Part shown: in pieces, positions 12,868 through 25,976 of the stretch | How the letters are laid out: every line of letters starts with the position of its first letter | Numbering within the stretch: position 1 is the stretch's first letter | DNA from: Chromera velia | Lineage: Eukaryota; Sar; Chromeraceae | Assembly (NCBI GenBank): GCA_018398765.1 | Contig: JAHBMJ010000488.1 | Location: 1-62,000 of the forward strand | Direction: 5' to 3' | Length of the DNA: 62,000 bases | Position numbers and translations under genes: made by a program | The notes under the pieces: generated by a model | What the model saw: the letters and a program-made list of their open reading frames with translations, nothing else | Told to the model about the DNA's origin: nothing | Databases searched by the model: none

Positions 12868-13660
12868 GTAGGTGAGTGCCTCTGTGGGCTTGGACCTTGG
12901 AAACAAGGACAGACAGAGGAATACATACACAGCGAGGCGGGGAGGGAGGGAGGAAAAAAAAAAGACCAAGTCAGTGAATAGCAGTTGCTGTCTGTATGTC
13001 TGGTTGAGGAGTCCAGGTCAACTCGTGCATGTGTAGGGTCCCCTCGCTCTTTTTTTTCAGTTCACGCCTTCAGTCACTTTGCAGGACATGTGAGTGACTG
13101 ACCAATGCGGTACGTTCCGCCGCATTCTTCTTTTAGTACCTTTCGAAAATTTCATTCATCGCTTTATGCTGAGTGCTCGCTGCTTGCAGGACGAGCAGAC
13201 AGAGCTTACCGTCGCCCACCTTGCCGCCTTTGGAGGCAACCCGCGTCTGGATCACTTTCTGTACTTCTCGGGGGCCTGGCACAACAGGTCTGTCGGTTTG
13301 TTGGTTGGTAGAGTTCTTTGTGCATTTCATTTGTGCATCTGCGCATTCACTTCTGTGTGTAGTTGATATTTGTTTGAGAGAGTCCATGTGTGTATCCGTG
13401 CAGATACTCTCTGCACGACCGACGCATGCATTTACATTCATATGCATTTATTTATTTAATTATTCATTTATTTTCTGTATGAAAGTAAATGTATGTATCT
13501 GTGCAGATACTCTCTGCACGACCGTCGCAAAGGGCTGGAGACTCGGAGGGACTGGTTCGAGAGGAGAAGGAGGGAGAAAGAGAGGGCGGCAGAAGAGGAA
13601 CGGTTGGATTTCCCTTTTTTCTTCCCTCTTTCTTTCTTTCTTTCTTTCTTTTTTTCTTTC

Positions 13661-13718
<58 letters not shown>

Positions 13719-16376
13719 TGTTTGTTTGTTTGTTTCTTCCTTTCTTTCTTTCTTTCTTTCTTTCTTTGTTTGTTTCTTTCTTTCTTTCTTTCTTTCTATA
13801 TTTCTTTCTTTTCTTTACTGATGTGTCCATCAATTCAGATCTCTGCCCATTATGACTGCTCGTCTGTGTCTAATTGCTGGCTTGCTTGCTTCCCTGCTTC
13901 TTCTCTGTGTGTCGGTCTTGAACTCGTGTTTAAATTCAATGAAGAAAATCGCTCATAAGTTCATTCATGAATGAAAGCAGGTGGAGGCAGAAGCAAAAGA
14001 GACTAGCCGAAGGTAAGGGCGAAGAGTCAGATGAGGATGACGACAACGGAGAGGACAATCTGAAGGGCGACAAAAAGAGGGTCCGTCGGTCGGCCTAACT
14101 GCCTGCCTGTCTCCCGGTTGTTTTGCCTCGATCTTCGGTGTGACAGTCTGTTTCTCGATTCGGCTGTTTCGTGGTCTGTCTGTCTGTCTGCCTACCTACC
14201 TGCCTTCCTGCCTGCCTATCTGTATGGCTGGCTGACTGCATCTCTATCTATTCGTTTGTCTGTCTGTCTGTCTGTCGCGTTGTCGGTAGTGGAATGTAAT
14301 CGATTTTCGTAAGGTGGAGTCGCATTTATCTGTCCTATGATTTTAGCTGATTCTCCGACTGATCATGCAGAAGCTTCGGCTGAAACAGTTGAAGGCCAAG
14401 CTCTTCTGGGGAAGTGACAAAGATTCTCTGGCAAAGAGAAGAGACCTCTGGCAAAAGTCAGTCAAGAGACCTAGCTCGGCACGTCTCCCTCAAGAAATTG
14501 AGGAAAGGAGAACCAGGGCTTGAAGGGGGGGAGAGTTGATTCTTTACTGCTGAACAATTGAAGACCTCACGCGTACTAATGTTGTGAGTGTCTCTCTGTG
14601 TTTCTTTCTTTGATTCGTTCATTCATTCATTTATCCGGGGGATAATTTTATCATGAGGCAACCGTATCGAAAGGGATGACTGTGCAGTCAGATTTGTCAA
14701 GGGCGCTCTCCAAATGCTGACGATTTCTCTCGTGTCACTGAAGCATTCACGTTCATTTCATTTGTCGAGTATCCGTGCAGGTGGGACCTGAACAAGGACG
14801 ACCGTCTGTCCGTTGCTGAGGCAGTGGAGGGCCTAACGAAACACTTGAAACTGAACGAGAAGGGACAAAAAATCGATAAGGCTATCGTCTTGAGAGCCTT
14901 CAAGCATGCAGCTGTCAGTTGCGAATCTGTGTCTTCTGGTATTTTTTTCTCCTGTTTTCTTCCTTCTTACTGCTTTTCTTTTTCTTCTTCTTCACATCTC
15001 TTCTCTTCTCTCTTCCTTTTTGTTATTTCCGCTGCGAGCCAGCGGACATGAATCGCCGTCGATGCATGCACTCTCGCAGCCTTTCTCTCCGTCCGATGAG
15101 AAGGTGCAGGGAGTTTCAGGGAGTGTCTGCATCCTTTCATTCAGTCTTCCTTCCATGCACCTCCTCGCCTCCTCTCCTTTCCCCTCTCGGCTGTCTTTCC
15201 GTCTTTGTGAGTGCCTGCCTGCAGGGCCACGAGGAGGAGGACGAAGAGGACCTCGAAGAGAAGGAAGAGGGCGGGGGAGAGGTGCCAACCTTGAGGGTGA
15301 CAAACTCGAAGGGCGACTTGAAGGAGGACGAAGAGGACAAGGACGGCAGTGACAAGGGGAGTGGGGGGAGCCAGTCGGGGACGTCCATTCCCTCCTCTGC
15401 AGTCTCTTCCAGGGCAGGGAGCAGAAGAGGATCCTTTGCAGAGACGGAAACAAAATCCGTTGGGGGAGCAAACTCGACACTCGGGAAGACCTCACGACCC
15501 GGCACCTCTAGGCACAAGAAGGGCGCCGTGGTCACCCACCTCCTCTGGCCCCAATTCAGACGCTTCCTCTACCTCGTCACTCAGTATTTCATGTTCCACG
15601 AACTCTTCAAGTCAGTTCTTATACATATTCTTTTGTACATGCAGGCATTCATACTTACATTCATTGCATATCGTTAGACACAAACTTGTTTTCTTGTTGG
15701 ATTGTTCCCGAAGAAAGGGTCTGCAAAGTCTTCAACTTCGATCAAAGAGCCAATTGGGAAACTTGTACTCCTCAATTGAATTTGTTCGAAGTTTTTCACG
15801 GTTCTGGGAAACAAAAAAAAGAGACCTCCAAGATTCCCACCCTCTGCGGAATACCTATCATGAGTGAAAACTCAAAAGTAAGTCCTCTATGATCATGAAG
15901 TCATCCATCATCTCATCCATTCGCATGCAGATACATCGACACATACCGCATGCATTCATTTTCATATACAGGGAATGAATGCATTCACCCATGGGCATCA
16001 TGTGCCTGCAGGGACATTGACACCGACGGCACGATGTCCATCGACATTCAGGAGTTCTCTCAGTCAGTCTCTCTCCCTATCAGTATGTGAGATTCTTTTT
16101 GAGAATGCACAGAAGGAGCAAGTGTGAATGTTCAGGTGTTGTTCCTGTCAGCGCGTGGACCACCTTTTCGTATCCTCAAGAGAAGCAGGGCCATCGAGAT
16201 ACTACTGAAAGTTGATTTTATGTGTACGTGACCACGAAAGCCTTCATTGGAGCTGACGGTGAATGGGTTCGAAGAAAGTCTGCGAGACAGATGGAGGGGA
16301 ACGACGGACACAGTCACATGTAGAGAGCCAAGTACACCCTAGAAAATCATGGAAGAGTCCACATGTATACACACTC

Positions 16377-16408
<32 letters not shown>

Positions 16409-17010
16409 TTTTTCTTTCTTTCTTTCGTTAATTCCGCATGCAGAGCCTCGGAGGCCATGAAGGAGGTCGGGTGTTTCATCCGAGACCCCGTGGCTGAGTT
16501 CGCTCAGATAGATACAGACAAGAGCGGGTGCCTCTCTTTCATGGAGTTCTGCGAATTCTGTTGGAGGAACTCTCTCGACCTGCCGTCAGTCAGCAGTTTC
16601 TTTTCTTTCACTCTTGCTAAAGCTTCTTTGTATCCAATTTCTCCCTTTCTTTTTTTTTCTCACTCTCGGATTCTGGCGAGGCCATTCTTCCAATCCATCC
16701 ACCATTGAGTGAACATTTCGGGGACGGACACTCACCTTTGTTTGGATCAGGAACTTCTTGCAAAAGCAAGCAAGCCTGGGGTACCTGAATGTCTTCTTCC
16801 TCCCCCCCCCCCCTCCATGCATGCTTGTGTGCAGATTCGACGACAACTACGAGCCTGACGACCAAACGAAAAAGATCATCAAGGGGGTCCGGCAGAGGAA
16901 GAGAATGAACGTCCTCGACAACCTCCCGAAGAATGAGAGGTGAGGTGGCCGATGTCAGTGTGTATGGGAAGGTATTTTTGTGTGGACGTCTTCAACTTAA
17001 TCTTGAACAC

Positions 17011-17051
<41 letters not shown>

Positions 17052-19080
17052 CTCATTGTGTATGCGCTCTGCATGCAGGTGGGATGCCCTTATGTCCATG
17101 ATTCCTGCCGGAAAGGATGCCGCAAAGGCGCGTGCCAAGCTGTTTGCCGATCTGGACTCCGGCAAGGGTCGGGGTGCGAACCTGCTGACGTACTCGGAGC
17201 TTTGGGGGAATCTTCGGAAGAAGTTCAGAGGGATGCAGCTGCCGGGGTGCCTCAACCTGTCGTGGCCAGTCAAGGCCGCGTTTGAGGCTGCACGGATGTC
17301 GGGAGGAGACAAGGTGAGTGTGGGAGTAAGTGAGATCGTTGATGAGAAAATGCGCAAATGAGTGTCTGTGTGCGTGCGGGTTGATTCTTTCTCGAAGAAA
17401 GAGAAAGTTGCCTGGTTTGAAAATCCCCTGTCGATCTGGATGTTTGAAGAGAGGGTGAGATCTGTTAGACAGATAGAGCTTCCCGTGAATTCAAGGGGCT
17501 ACTTCACTCTAGGGGAAAATTATTGTTTACGACGATCGCTCTCATACGCTGATCTGTCCATGCGTCGCTCACTGACTGGCCGACTGACTGCAGGAAAACG
17601 AAAGCCGCCTGGAGAGAATGAGCCTCTCGAGACCGGAATTCAGGGCCTTCTGTGAGTACTTGCGGGTGTTCATGACTCTTTTCAGGTTAGTCCGTGTCTA
17701 GTATCTATCTTCTGCTGCCTCTATCTCTTTCTGTGTGTCCCTTTTGATTGGATCCTTTTGCAAAGGTCTTCACACATTCGGAGTGTAGCTGCCGAAATTC
17801 ACGCCACCATTCTGCTTGATTGCCTGTCTCAGAGAACATTTTACTTTCAGTTGACGAAACAAATCCCGTACCTCTCCGCTGCTCTTTCCTTCCTTCCTCT
17901 AGTGCATTTGATGAAAGACCCCTATGGCTTTGGGAAGGCAGACTTAATCAACAAATTGAATTGCAAGGGCAAAATTCCTGAGAACATTTGATGTAACGAC
18001 AACTTGTGTACCCTTGTGTCTGTCTGTCTGTATGCATGGATGCGAGTGTATTATATAATGAATATGGGGAGGGCATGCAGGATGTTCGAGAACCTGGACA
18101 CTTCTGGAGAGGGGAGATTGGATTTCGACGAATTCCAACAAGGATGGAGCCAGATGTACGAGTGGGGGTTCAGGTCAGTCAGTCAGTGAAACACTTAGGG
18201 AGATCGAGGGTCATGACATCTTTTTCTTGGAGTCAACACACATGCGATACTTGCACTTGCTTTCGCAGCTCAGCCCCACTGAAGCGTTCTTTTGCAGCTT
18301 TCAAAATGAAACGTGATCCACAGGAAGAACCGCTCTTTCGGGAGTGCAACAAACTTTTTCTTTCCCTTTCCAACCCCCCGCTGCCGACAAACACGCCCCT
18401 GACTGCCCCACCCCAATCCACCCCTGCACACAGGATGGAGGGCACCTGCGAGGAGAACTTCCGAGAAGCCTCCCAGATGGGTCAGGGCAAGAAGGACCTC
18501 TCGGCCTTGGAGTTCTTCAATTGGGCCCTCAAACAGCCCCTCGACATCTCGTTCGAGAGCGATCCGGACCAAGAGGAGGAGACAGAGGACTCACAGGTTT
18601 GTCAGACAGAGACCGTGTCTTAGATTTTCATGTCCCGGAATCTCAACAAAAAATCGACGAACGGCCCCGAAAGCAGACAGATAGACAGAAAGAGAGACGG
18701 ACAAGCAAGGAAGCCAGCCAGCAAGAAATCCCTCAACCTCACGCACCTTTCATGTCTCTGAGCATGAATTTCCTTCTTCCCCTGCTTCTCTACAGAGTGC
18801 GCCCGCCAACGGATCATCCAACCGCACTTCCCCGGAGCCGCCCGCAGACGACGAAAAGGAAGGGGGAGATGGAGAACAAGCCGAGGCAACAGAAGGAGCA
18901 ACGTCCGGAGAAAGGGCAGACGCGTCAGCCCCAGCGGATGCAGGGGGGGGAGGAGAAGGAGGAGACGGCGTTGAGGCTGCCGGAGAGAGTGGGCCACCGG
19001 AGGATGGGGAGACGGCAGGGGATCCAGGGGACCCATCAGGTGCCGGAGGGGGAGAGGGCGAGGGAGGAGGGGGGGGGTGA
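10916..19080 (+). CDS. Ankyrin-repeat and EF-hand protein, gene 1 (19 exons; first exon not found)
   Basis: Predicted soluble calcium-responsive scaffold. Exons: 10916-11017, 11655-11735, 12062-12178, 12458-12505, 12747-12803, 13190-13287, 13507-13602, 13981-14080, 14371-14456, 14781-14913, 15225-15610, 16012-16062, 16444-16584, 16835-16939, 17079-17313, 17594-17685, 18081-18173, 18434-18596, 18796-19080. Phases agree; 822 aa plus a missing N-terminus. Four or five ankyrin repeats come first (GRTALHEAAFYGRINIATLL). A basic coiled stretch and an acidic stretch follow. Five EF-hand-like loops then appear: DLNKDDRLSVAE, DTDGTMSIDIQE, DTDKSGCLSFME, a stretched DLDSGKGRGANLLTYSE, and DTSGEGRLDFDE. 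Most keep acidic residues at loop positions 1, 3 and 12. The tail is Gly/Glu/Pro-rich and disordered. The architecture resembles the ANKEF1 type, but I cannot name an orthologue. Gene 2 (24770-34684) is its paralogue. Confidence 0.85.
12200..12375. repeat. CT, TA, GT and GA microsatellites within an intron
   Basis: Successive dinucleotide arrays fill most of the intron between exons 3 and 4 of ankyrin/EF-hand gene 1. No coding signal. Confidence 0.85.
13398..13524 (+). repeat. Duplicated 3' splice site and exon start
   Basis: A 24-base stretch, starting GTGCAGATACTCTCTGCACG, occurs at 13398-13421 and again at 13501-13524. The second copy is the acceptor plus the first 18 bases of exon 7 of ankyrin/EF-hand gene 1. 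The first copy lies about 103 bases upstream inside the intron and keeps an intact CAG acceptor. Confidence 0.85.
13615..13815. repeat. CTTT/GTTT microsatellite
   Basis: About 200 bases of TTTC repeats with TTTG variants, beginning about a dozen bases after the splice donor of exon 7 of ankyrin/EF-hand gene 1. Confidence 0.9.
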
Positions 19081-20765
19081 CCTGATTGAATGACCTGCTT
19101 GATGGTAGAACGATGAAATAACCGAAAACGAAATTCATTTTCTGTGTAGTGGAGTTCCGCCTGCATGAATTGTTGTTGTGACTGACTGACTACATGAAGG
19201 AAAATTTTTTGACACAGGGGGGAAAGGTGTTCTTCCTTGCTTGCTTGCTGGTTTTCTTGCTTGTTCGGCTGGCTTTGAGAGACGGCTTCTTTCAATATAA
19301 TGGTATCCTCACGGCTCCTCGGGCATCGATAGCAGAAGCCTTTCTCATGTAAATTTCTTCTGAACACGAACACACAAATCTAAGTGGAATGGGCAATTGG
19401 GAGAAGGATGGTAAGAGACAATCAAATGAGGGAGTCAAAGGAAGGGCTGATGTAACTAATGAACGCGATGTGGTCAGTTTGACCATTGGTGAAAGCCGTC
19501 AATCCTTTCCTTCTTCCTTGTGCAACAATGTGATCTTCTGCAACTAGACCGGGGCGTCTCTCGATTTGTGCGCCAATCGAGATGCAGAGAGAGGAATTTT
19601 ATGATGGAGATCAACCAGGCAGGGTTCTTTTACAGAGCAAAGGATCTGATCCCTGCACAATGTAGAATCTGCCTGCATGTGTTGTTCATCCCTTCAACCG
19701 GTTTCCAAGTCGATTGGTTGATTTTGCCGGACTCTCTTCGTTCGACCGCTCTGTCTAGCGCTGTGTGAAGATGAAACGCTCTGCAAACGAAGAATCAAAC
19801 AAAGCCGTTGATTCCATGCCAGCACTACCTAGAGCGCTGCCACGACGAGCCTGCCACTCAGCCTGGGTTGTGCAGTCACTTGTGCAAAGAGGAAAAAGAA
19901 GAGTAAGCTAGAGAGAGACGGCCTCAGACGGCCCTAAGTCATATATAGTCTAAATTCTAATCTCAATTATAATAGGTAAAGTTCCTGGTAAATAGCTATG
20001 TCCGTGCACAAAAGGCCATCCCACTCTAAATTCACCTGTTATTGTGAATATCTAGGTGAATATAACTCAGCTGAAGGTAAATAAGAATTCTATGACTTTA
20101 ATTTATATACAAAACTTATTTGTTACTTCAAGTTAGTATAGTAGTATGCCAGTGCCTCTATTTTGAATTATTCAAGTTACTATCCACTAGTAATAGTATT
20201 CTCATGAATTATCATGTCTGGTCTCATGTCATCAATCATCTTAGCGATCATCATCATCATCTCAATTTATATGCCATTCCTATCAGCCTATTTCTAGGCT
20301 TTTAGCTTCGAGACAGTGTCTTCTTATAATAGCGTTAAATTCATAACCATCATACCTAAATACATGAACAGTATGATGAACTTTTCCCGATGGGGTTTAA
20401 TTCATTTAATTTATTTGGCATTTTATTATCAGTATAGTTTTTAATATAGACTAATAAAAGCCTAGTAAGTTAAATTTTTATATTAGAGACTGGATTATAG
20501 AGATCAAATTTTGAGGATTATGAACCTTTTGTACTAGTTTGTACATAATCTATATGTAAGTAAATTGCTGGAATTATTGTATACATAGATTTAATATCTA
20601 ATATGGATTGTTTTGATAAAATAAAATAATTCGTTTACTAATTTGTTGTAACTTACGCTGTTTCTTTAAACTTTCTTACGCTCTCCATTATTCTCAATAG
20701 CACTTTTCTGTTTATTTTCTGTTTGCATGGATTCCTTCTTAATTCAGAGAAGGCTTCCCAGCTGC
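19081..20765. other. Intergenic region between gene 1 and the MYND gene
   Basis: Downstream of the gene 1 stop codon there are about 800 bases of mixed composition, then strongly AT-rich DNA from about 19930 to 20740. Both flanking genes converge on it, so it should hold two 3' ends. I see no exon or repeat of note. Confidence 0.6.
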
Positions 20766-20773
20766 TGCCCCCA

Positions 20774-22726
20774 TCATGGAGTCTTCAGAGAGTCTGTGCC
20801 TGCATTTGACAGGGCAGCATTTGAATCTCCTTCTTCGGTCTTCTCCTCCTGAGCCGGCTCCCCCACTGAGGCACCACTGGCCTCTTCCGTCCCCTCGTTC
20901 TCTGGTGTTTCTTTTGCCTCCGTACACTGCCTGAGGAGTACTTTGAGCACTCGCTCCTGAAGCAGAGCACAGCGGCGCTTGTGGGCTGACGGAGAAGGGC
21001 CCCCCCCATCAGGGCCCTTCATGTTCCAGTGGGCTTTCTGACATTCCCGGGAACAGTAGACTGCAAGCTCGCACACCTTACAGTGCATCTGGGCTTGAGG
21101 TGTTTCCTTTCCGCACTTCTCGCAAGGGATTGTCCAGGCCTCCCTCACCTGTCGTCGGGAGCACATGGCATTCCTGTAGGCATATTCTTTCTGCGAAGGA
21201 GCGGGGGGGGGGGAATTTGCTGCCGACTCTCTCTGCAAGTTCGAAGAGACGAGGAAGGGGGGAGTCTCTTGCCCCACTTCGAGGGTGCGACCTGCCTCAA
21301 ACGATGTGAGGATCTGCTGCTCTAGAAAGTCATACAGGCTGTGGAGGGGCTGTTCAGACAGGCGGGGAAAAGCCTTTCGGAGGTGTCGGTGGAGGGGCGT
21401 GCAGCAGGAGCATTTGGCATCCTGTGACTGCCCCTTGTGGGCGGAGGGATTTGGGTCGAGATAGACGTGCAAAAGGCCGAGAAACTTCCTCATGACACCC
21501 TCTTCGAACTTGAATACGTACCTGGTAGATGATACTGCCCCGTTCATATTTTCGTCCTGCTTTATCACCTCTGTCCAGCTCCTTTCGAGCGATGCAAGTA
21601 ACTTGGCAATTTTTTTCCCGTCTTTTCGAACTCTTTCCGCAACTTTTCGATTCTGAAGGCTCATGAGGATTGCCTTGACTGTGAAAAGCAATTGGTGCCT
21701 TGCACATTGCCAATCATCCCCTGTCTCCATCTTCCTTTTTCCCCACCTGCATACTGCATCATCAAACAGCGATCGTGCTTCTGCGGCGGAATCTGCTGCG
21801 GCAAATGCGGACTTGTGAGCTTGCTTGATGGCTGTGGACATACCCAACCATTCAAATTCGGACACTGCCCCCCCCCAATTCCATATTCTGTCATAGGCTG
21901 TTGTGTGATCTTCTCGGGAGATCTTCCAAAGTGCGCGGAAGACTGGGGCAAATTCCAGTGAGGCATTTTCTTTCTTTTGCATGTCTGCAGGGGCACAGCA
22001 GTTCAAGCTCTCCACTGTCTGTCTGGAAAGGCCCCCAAATCGGACAAGAACCTTTACAAGACGGAATGCTGAAGTGACGTGCTGGTATGTATGCCCCAGT
22101 CGAGGAAAGAAGTTCTTCAATCCTAGTTTGAAAGCTGTGCTCTTCAGTACAATGTGACACAGGTGGGGTTTTGCCTCCATAAGGAGCTTTAGGAGATCTG
22201 CAGCCATGGCGACTACCCCAGAAGGGTACACGCCCTTTCTCTGTCGTGCCGAGCCACCGCAGAACATCCACAGGATGGAGTGGAAGAAGTCTTTGATCAA
22301 CAGAAGGTCATCCACCACCTCGATGAAGCCTGAGGGGTCTGCTCTTTGCATTTGAGAAAGAGGATGTCCCAACGGGCCGAAGCATTCAACAACCAGGTAC
22401 CTCTCAACAGAGCATACCAACATGTCGCGACTGAAATCGATTGGCTCAAAGCCAGACTTGAACTCGGAAACTTTCTGCTGCAGCCACTGAAAAGTGCAGC
22501 CGTGCACTGCTCTTTCCACATGGTCTTCTCCTGATTCCGAGTCTGTTGTATTCAACAACGACAATGAGGTTTTAAGTAATTCAACGCATTCAAGCATTTG
22601 CAGCGCTGCACTTCGCAAAGCGGTGTACTTCGAGCTCGCAAGGGCGAAATCAGGTATCTTCTGACCAACAGAGCCGTTCTCTGGGGCCTGGAACAAAGTC
22701 TGCTCCAGGAACTGTGGCGTGCCCAT
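20774..22726 (-). CDS. MYND-type zinc-finger protein, intronless
   Basis: Single open frame of 650 aa, starting at the first ATG (22724-22726; an in-frame GTG lies three codons upstream). Residues about 535-586 form a MYND finger starting CEKCGKETPQAQMHCKVC. The ligand series is Cys-x2-Cys, x10, Cys-x2-Cys, x5, Cys-x3-Cys, then a late His-x3-Cys (AHKRRC), with a Gly/Pro-rich insertion before that last pair. MYND fingers mediate protein-protein contacts in regulators and in SMYD methyltransferases, but I see no SET domain here. Residues 1-500 are mostly helical and unrecognised. The C-terminus is acidic. Being intronless between genes of 19-20 exons, it could be a retrocopy, but I found no poly-A tail or flanking repeat to prove that. 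Confidence 0.9.
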   Translation of the reverse strand: MGTPQFLEQTLFQAPENGSVGQKIPDFALASSKYTALRSAALQMLECVELLKTSLSLLNTTDSESGEDHVERAVHGCTFQWLQQKVSEFKSGFEPIDFSRDMLVCSVERYLVVECFGPLGHPLSQMQRADPSGFIEVVDDLLLIKDFFHSILWMFCGGSARQRKGVYPSGVVAMAADLLKLLMEAKPHLCHIVLKSTAFKLGLKNFFPRLGHTYQHVTSAFRLVKVLVRFGGLSRQTVESLNCCAPADMQKKENASLEFAPVFRALWKISREDHTTAYDRIWNWGGAVSEFEWLGMSTAIKQAHKSAFAAADSAAEARSLFDDAVCRWGKRKMETGDDWQCARHQLLFTVKAILMSLQNRKVAERVRKDGKKIAKLLASLERSWTEVIKQDENMNGAVSSTRYVFKFEEGVMRKFLGLLHVYLDPNPSAHKGQSQDAKCSCCTPLHRHLRKAFPRLSEQPLHSLYDFLEQQILTSFEAGRTLEVGQETPPFLVSSNLQRESAANSPPPAPSQKEYAYRNAMCSRRQVREAWTIPCEKCGKETPQAQMHCKVCELAVYCSRECQKAHWNMKGPDGGGPSPSAHKRRCALLQERVLKVLLRQCTEAKETPENEGTEEASGASVGEPAQEEKTEEGDSNAALSNAGTDSLKTP

Positions 22727-24769
22727 GTTTGTCACCCCCCGCGTCAGGCCTCTGGGTGCTGTTGCAGAAACATGCGAGCTGAAGAAGGTGGGCGGACCTG
22801 GTGTTGCGCGGACTCAGTGCGAATTTGTTTTCGATTTGTACGCGAAGGATTGGCGAAAGCACAACGAATGGATAATTGGTCCTCTAGTAAGCTGCAGACT
22901 CAATAACAGAAGCTTGGGCCAGGACGATCATGCAATCGAGAAACCTCGCTGTCAGAGCGAGTTCTGTTGCACAGAATTGGCATGTTGCACATGCAATGCA
23001 AGAACAAACCCCTACATAAAATTTTGACAAAAAAAAAATTAAAAGCACGGATCGACATAGTTTATATAGACATATGCAGCTAGATCGAGTCTGCAAGGCT
23101 CGCGCGCGCGTTTTGCGCGATAAAAACTCGGAAATCGCGCCCATGTGCGCAACCTCGCGCGCGGGCGTGTCTCCCGAGCCTATATAGCTCAACCAACACT
23201 ATAACTAACGCCGGGCCGCGGAAGGTATAGAACCCGTGGCCCGTACGTGGTAGTACGTGGGATCAAGAGAGGTCGATCGAGGGGTTCGCGCCGGGGGGCG
23301 TCGGAGGCCTCCCTACCTAAAAAGGTTCCTAAACTCAGTTCCTAGTGGTGCTTAGCAAAGAAAAAAACGTCTTTTCTCCTTTTAAAATTGTATTTCCAAA
23401 ATCATAAAAATTGAATAAGAAAAGCTTTGTCTAACTTTATCTATACATCAACTTAGATTCAACTAACCCATATACAAATCAACCGATTCATGCAGTGAAA
23501 AAGTGCTCATACTCTGTGCTTAGCATCTGTTCTGTATCTGTAGTTGTCTTTAGTAACAGTTTTCCCTTCCCGTTTTCACAAAAAGTAATTGTAAAAGCAC
23601 ATATGCATATTGATACATACATCAAATTGTATTAAATTGTTGTGTATTAATCTGCATAGTCAAATCGAAAGTCTTTCTAGGAGTCTTTTTTTTTTGTAAA
23701 TTCATTTAAACTCACTGCTTGAATTCATTTAAGTTTATTAAATTCATTTATAAATTCCCTTAAAGTTACGCTATAAGTTTTGCAAACTTAAAAAAGTAGT
23801 TTTTGTTTTAAATATAGAGCTTTTATGATTGCGTGAAGTCTAGCGTGAAGTCGATTTTTATTATGATACATATACAGAAAGAAGGATTTCCACAACAAGG
23901 AGGAATATCGATTTACTAGTAGAGCATGCTCATTTCTATTTGAATACTATCCCTAGTCACGGTATCAACTTCGCATTGACTCAATTGTCTTCATTGCTGT
24001 GCATGACCTTTTACCTGAATCGAAAAAACAGCCTATTGAGTGCATGTTCAGACAAAGAAATGGTACCGACTCAATCAAACAGCAACGGCCAGTCAATTGT
24101 CTGAGTGTGCATATTCAAATGCACTCACTTAAATAAGAAAGCAAACAGGCAAGTAGAGCAGCCCTGCAGCCATTGAAGTCCGCTCGAAAGAGACTTGCAA
24201 GGATTTCTTTTCTTCAAAGTTCCCTCCCTCCTCTCACCCCCACTGGATGGATGACATAAATTCCGTCTGTCGTTCTAGATTCTGTTGCTGTCTCATCAGT
24301 CCATGCGTGAATCAGACGTCTGTCAACCATCATCCCCAATGCAACTCCCCTGCACAAGACAATTAATGTCATGCAATCTGCAGACCTCACTCACTTATTC
24401 GATCAGTCAATCATTCAAAAGAGAATGGAGTTTCATTTTGTTTTTCTTTTCTGGTCTTTTTGCGACTGTGTCTGACCGTGTTGATCTTTCGGTCGAGTGA
24501 TCCGTCCAGATGCATATTCTCGTAGTCACTTCTTCTAGTGCGTGTTCAGGGAAGTCTTCATTCATTTGTTCATGTATTCTTCTGCACATTTGCCTTCCCT
24601 CACGTCCGATCGCAAAGCCCACCAGAGAAGAGAAGAGAAGAGACGAGCACACGCGAGAAAGGGACGGTGGTGGGAACTTCACAAGTGGAAGAGAAAGAAC
24701 TAGGGCGAGAAAGAGAGAGAGACACAGACTGTCACAGTCAGACACGCAAAAAAGAAGTCACAAGAAGGT
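22727..24769. other. Intergenic region upstream of the MYND gene
   Basis: A G/C-rich island at 23095-23290 contains TTTTGCGCG and CGCGATTTCCGAG, which resemble E2F-type sites (TTTSSCGC), about 370-400 bases upstream of the MYND start codon. That is a resemblance only. From 23330 to about 24250 the DNA is AT-rich. The last 500 bases are CT/GA-rich and should hold the 3' untranslated region of ankyrin/EF-hand gene 2. No exon supported. Confidence 0.5.
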
Positions 24770-25943
24770 TCAAGAGGGAGGTTGCTCTTCTGCCGCCCCT
24801 CCCCCCTCGCCCCCGCCTCCCTCCCCGGAGGCCTCAGGTGGAGCCTCTGCTTCTCCTTCTGCTGCTGCGGCACCTGTCTCAGCCCCCCCTGCTTCGGCAG
24901 CCTCTCCCTCTCCCTCTTTTTCTTCTTTGGTGCCCTCTGCAGGTGCTTCTGCTCCTTCTGTCTCCCCCTCTTCCTCCTTTGTATTTGGGGCAATCGGCAG
25001 ATCTGGAGTGAGAGCCAGGGGCTCATCTGCCCCCTCTTCCTCTTCCTTCTTCTCCTGTTCATCCTCAGGATCTCCCTCGAAGGAAATCTCCAGAGGCTGC
25101 CCCATCGCCCAGTTGAAAAACTCCAGAGCAGAAATGCCATTCGACCCCTGAGCCATCGAGGCCGCCTTCGAGAAGTGATCCTCGGGGGTGCCCTCCATAC
25201 TGATGAAAGGAACATGCAGACACGAGCGCAAAGGAAAGTAAGGGTAGACATGAGAAGGAAGAAAAAATCATAAAAGGAAAGGTCCTCTCTCTTGTCTCAT
25301 GCATGAAAGAGAAACTCTAATTCAATCTGAGATACTTTCTGGATGTTTTAGTCAAAACCCATACGTACACCCCAAAAGAAACGCATATTTGAACATCTGC
25401 TCATCAGTCAGAAAGATGCACAAACATCACATTTGAAGAGAAAAACAAAAAAGCACAGAGAGAGAGAGAATGCACTCACGTGAATCCCCAGTCGGTCATC
25501 TGAGACCACCCAGTAGAGAATTCGCTCTCATCCAGAATTCCCTCTCCAGAGGTGTCCAGTTGCTCGAACATCCTGCACTCACGCATTCAGTATGTACACA
25601 CAGTCATTAGCTCTCTCCACACATATGTTGAAATAAGTCGAAGGAAAGGAAAACAGACCGAATGCACCCATGCACTAACTGTACAGCATTGGCATTCACA
25701 CGAGAACCCCATTTCTGCAGAAAGGGAAAATATGAATAAACAAATCCAAAGAAAAGCAGGCAGATTGAATGGAACCCCCCAACCAACCCACCAAAAAACC
25801 GACAGACAGACCTGAAGAGAGTCATGTACAGGCGGAGGTACTCGCAGAAGAACCGGAACTCCCTGCGAGAGAGGGAGGACCTGCCCAGAGAGTCCTCGCC
25901 CTCGTCGATCATTTGGGTGTTTCGGAACGCCGCCTGTCCAAAC

Positions 25944-25976
<33 letters not shown>

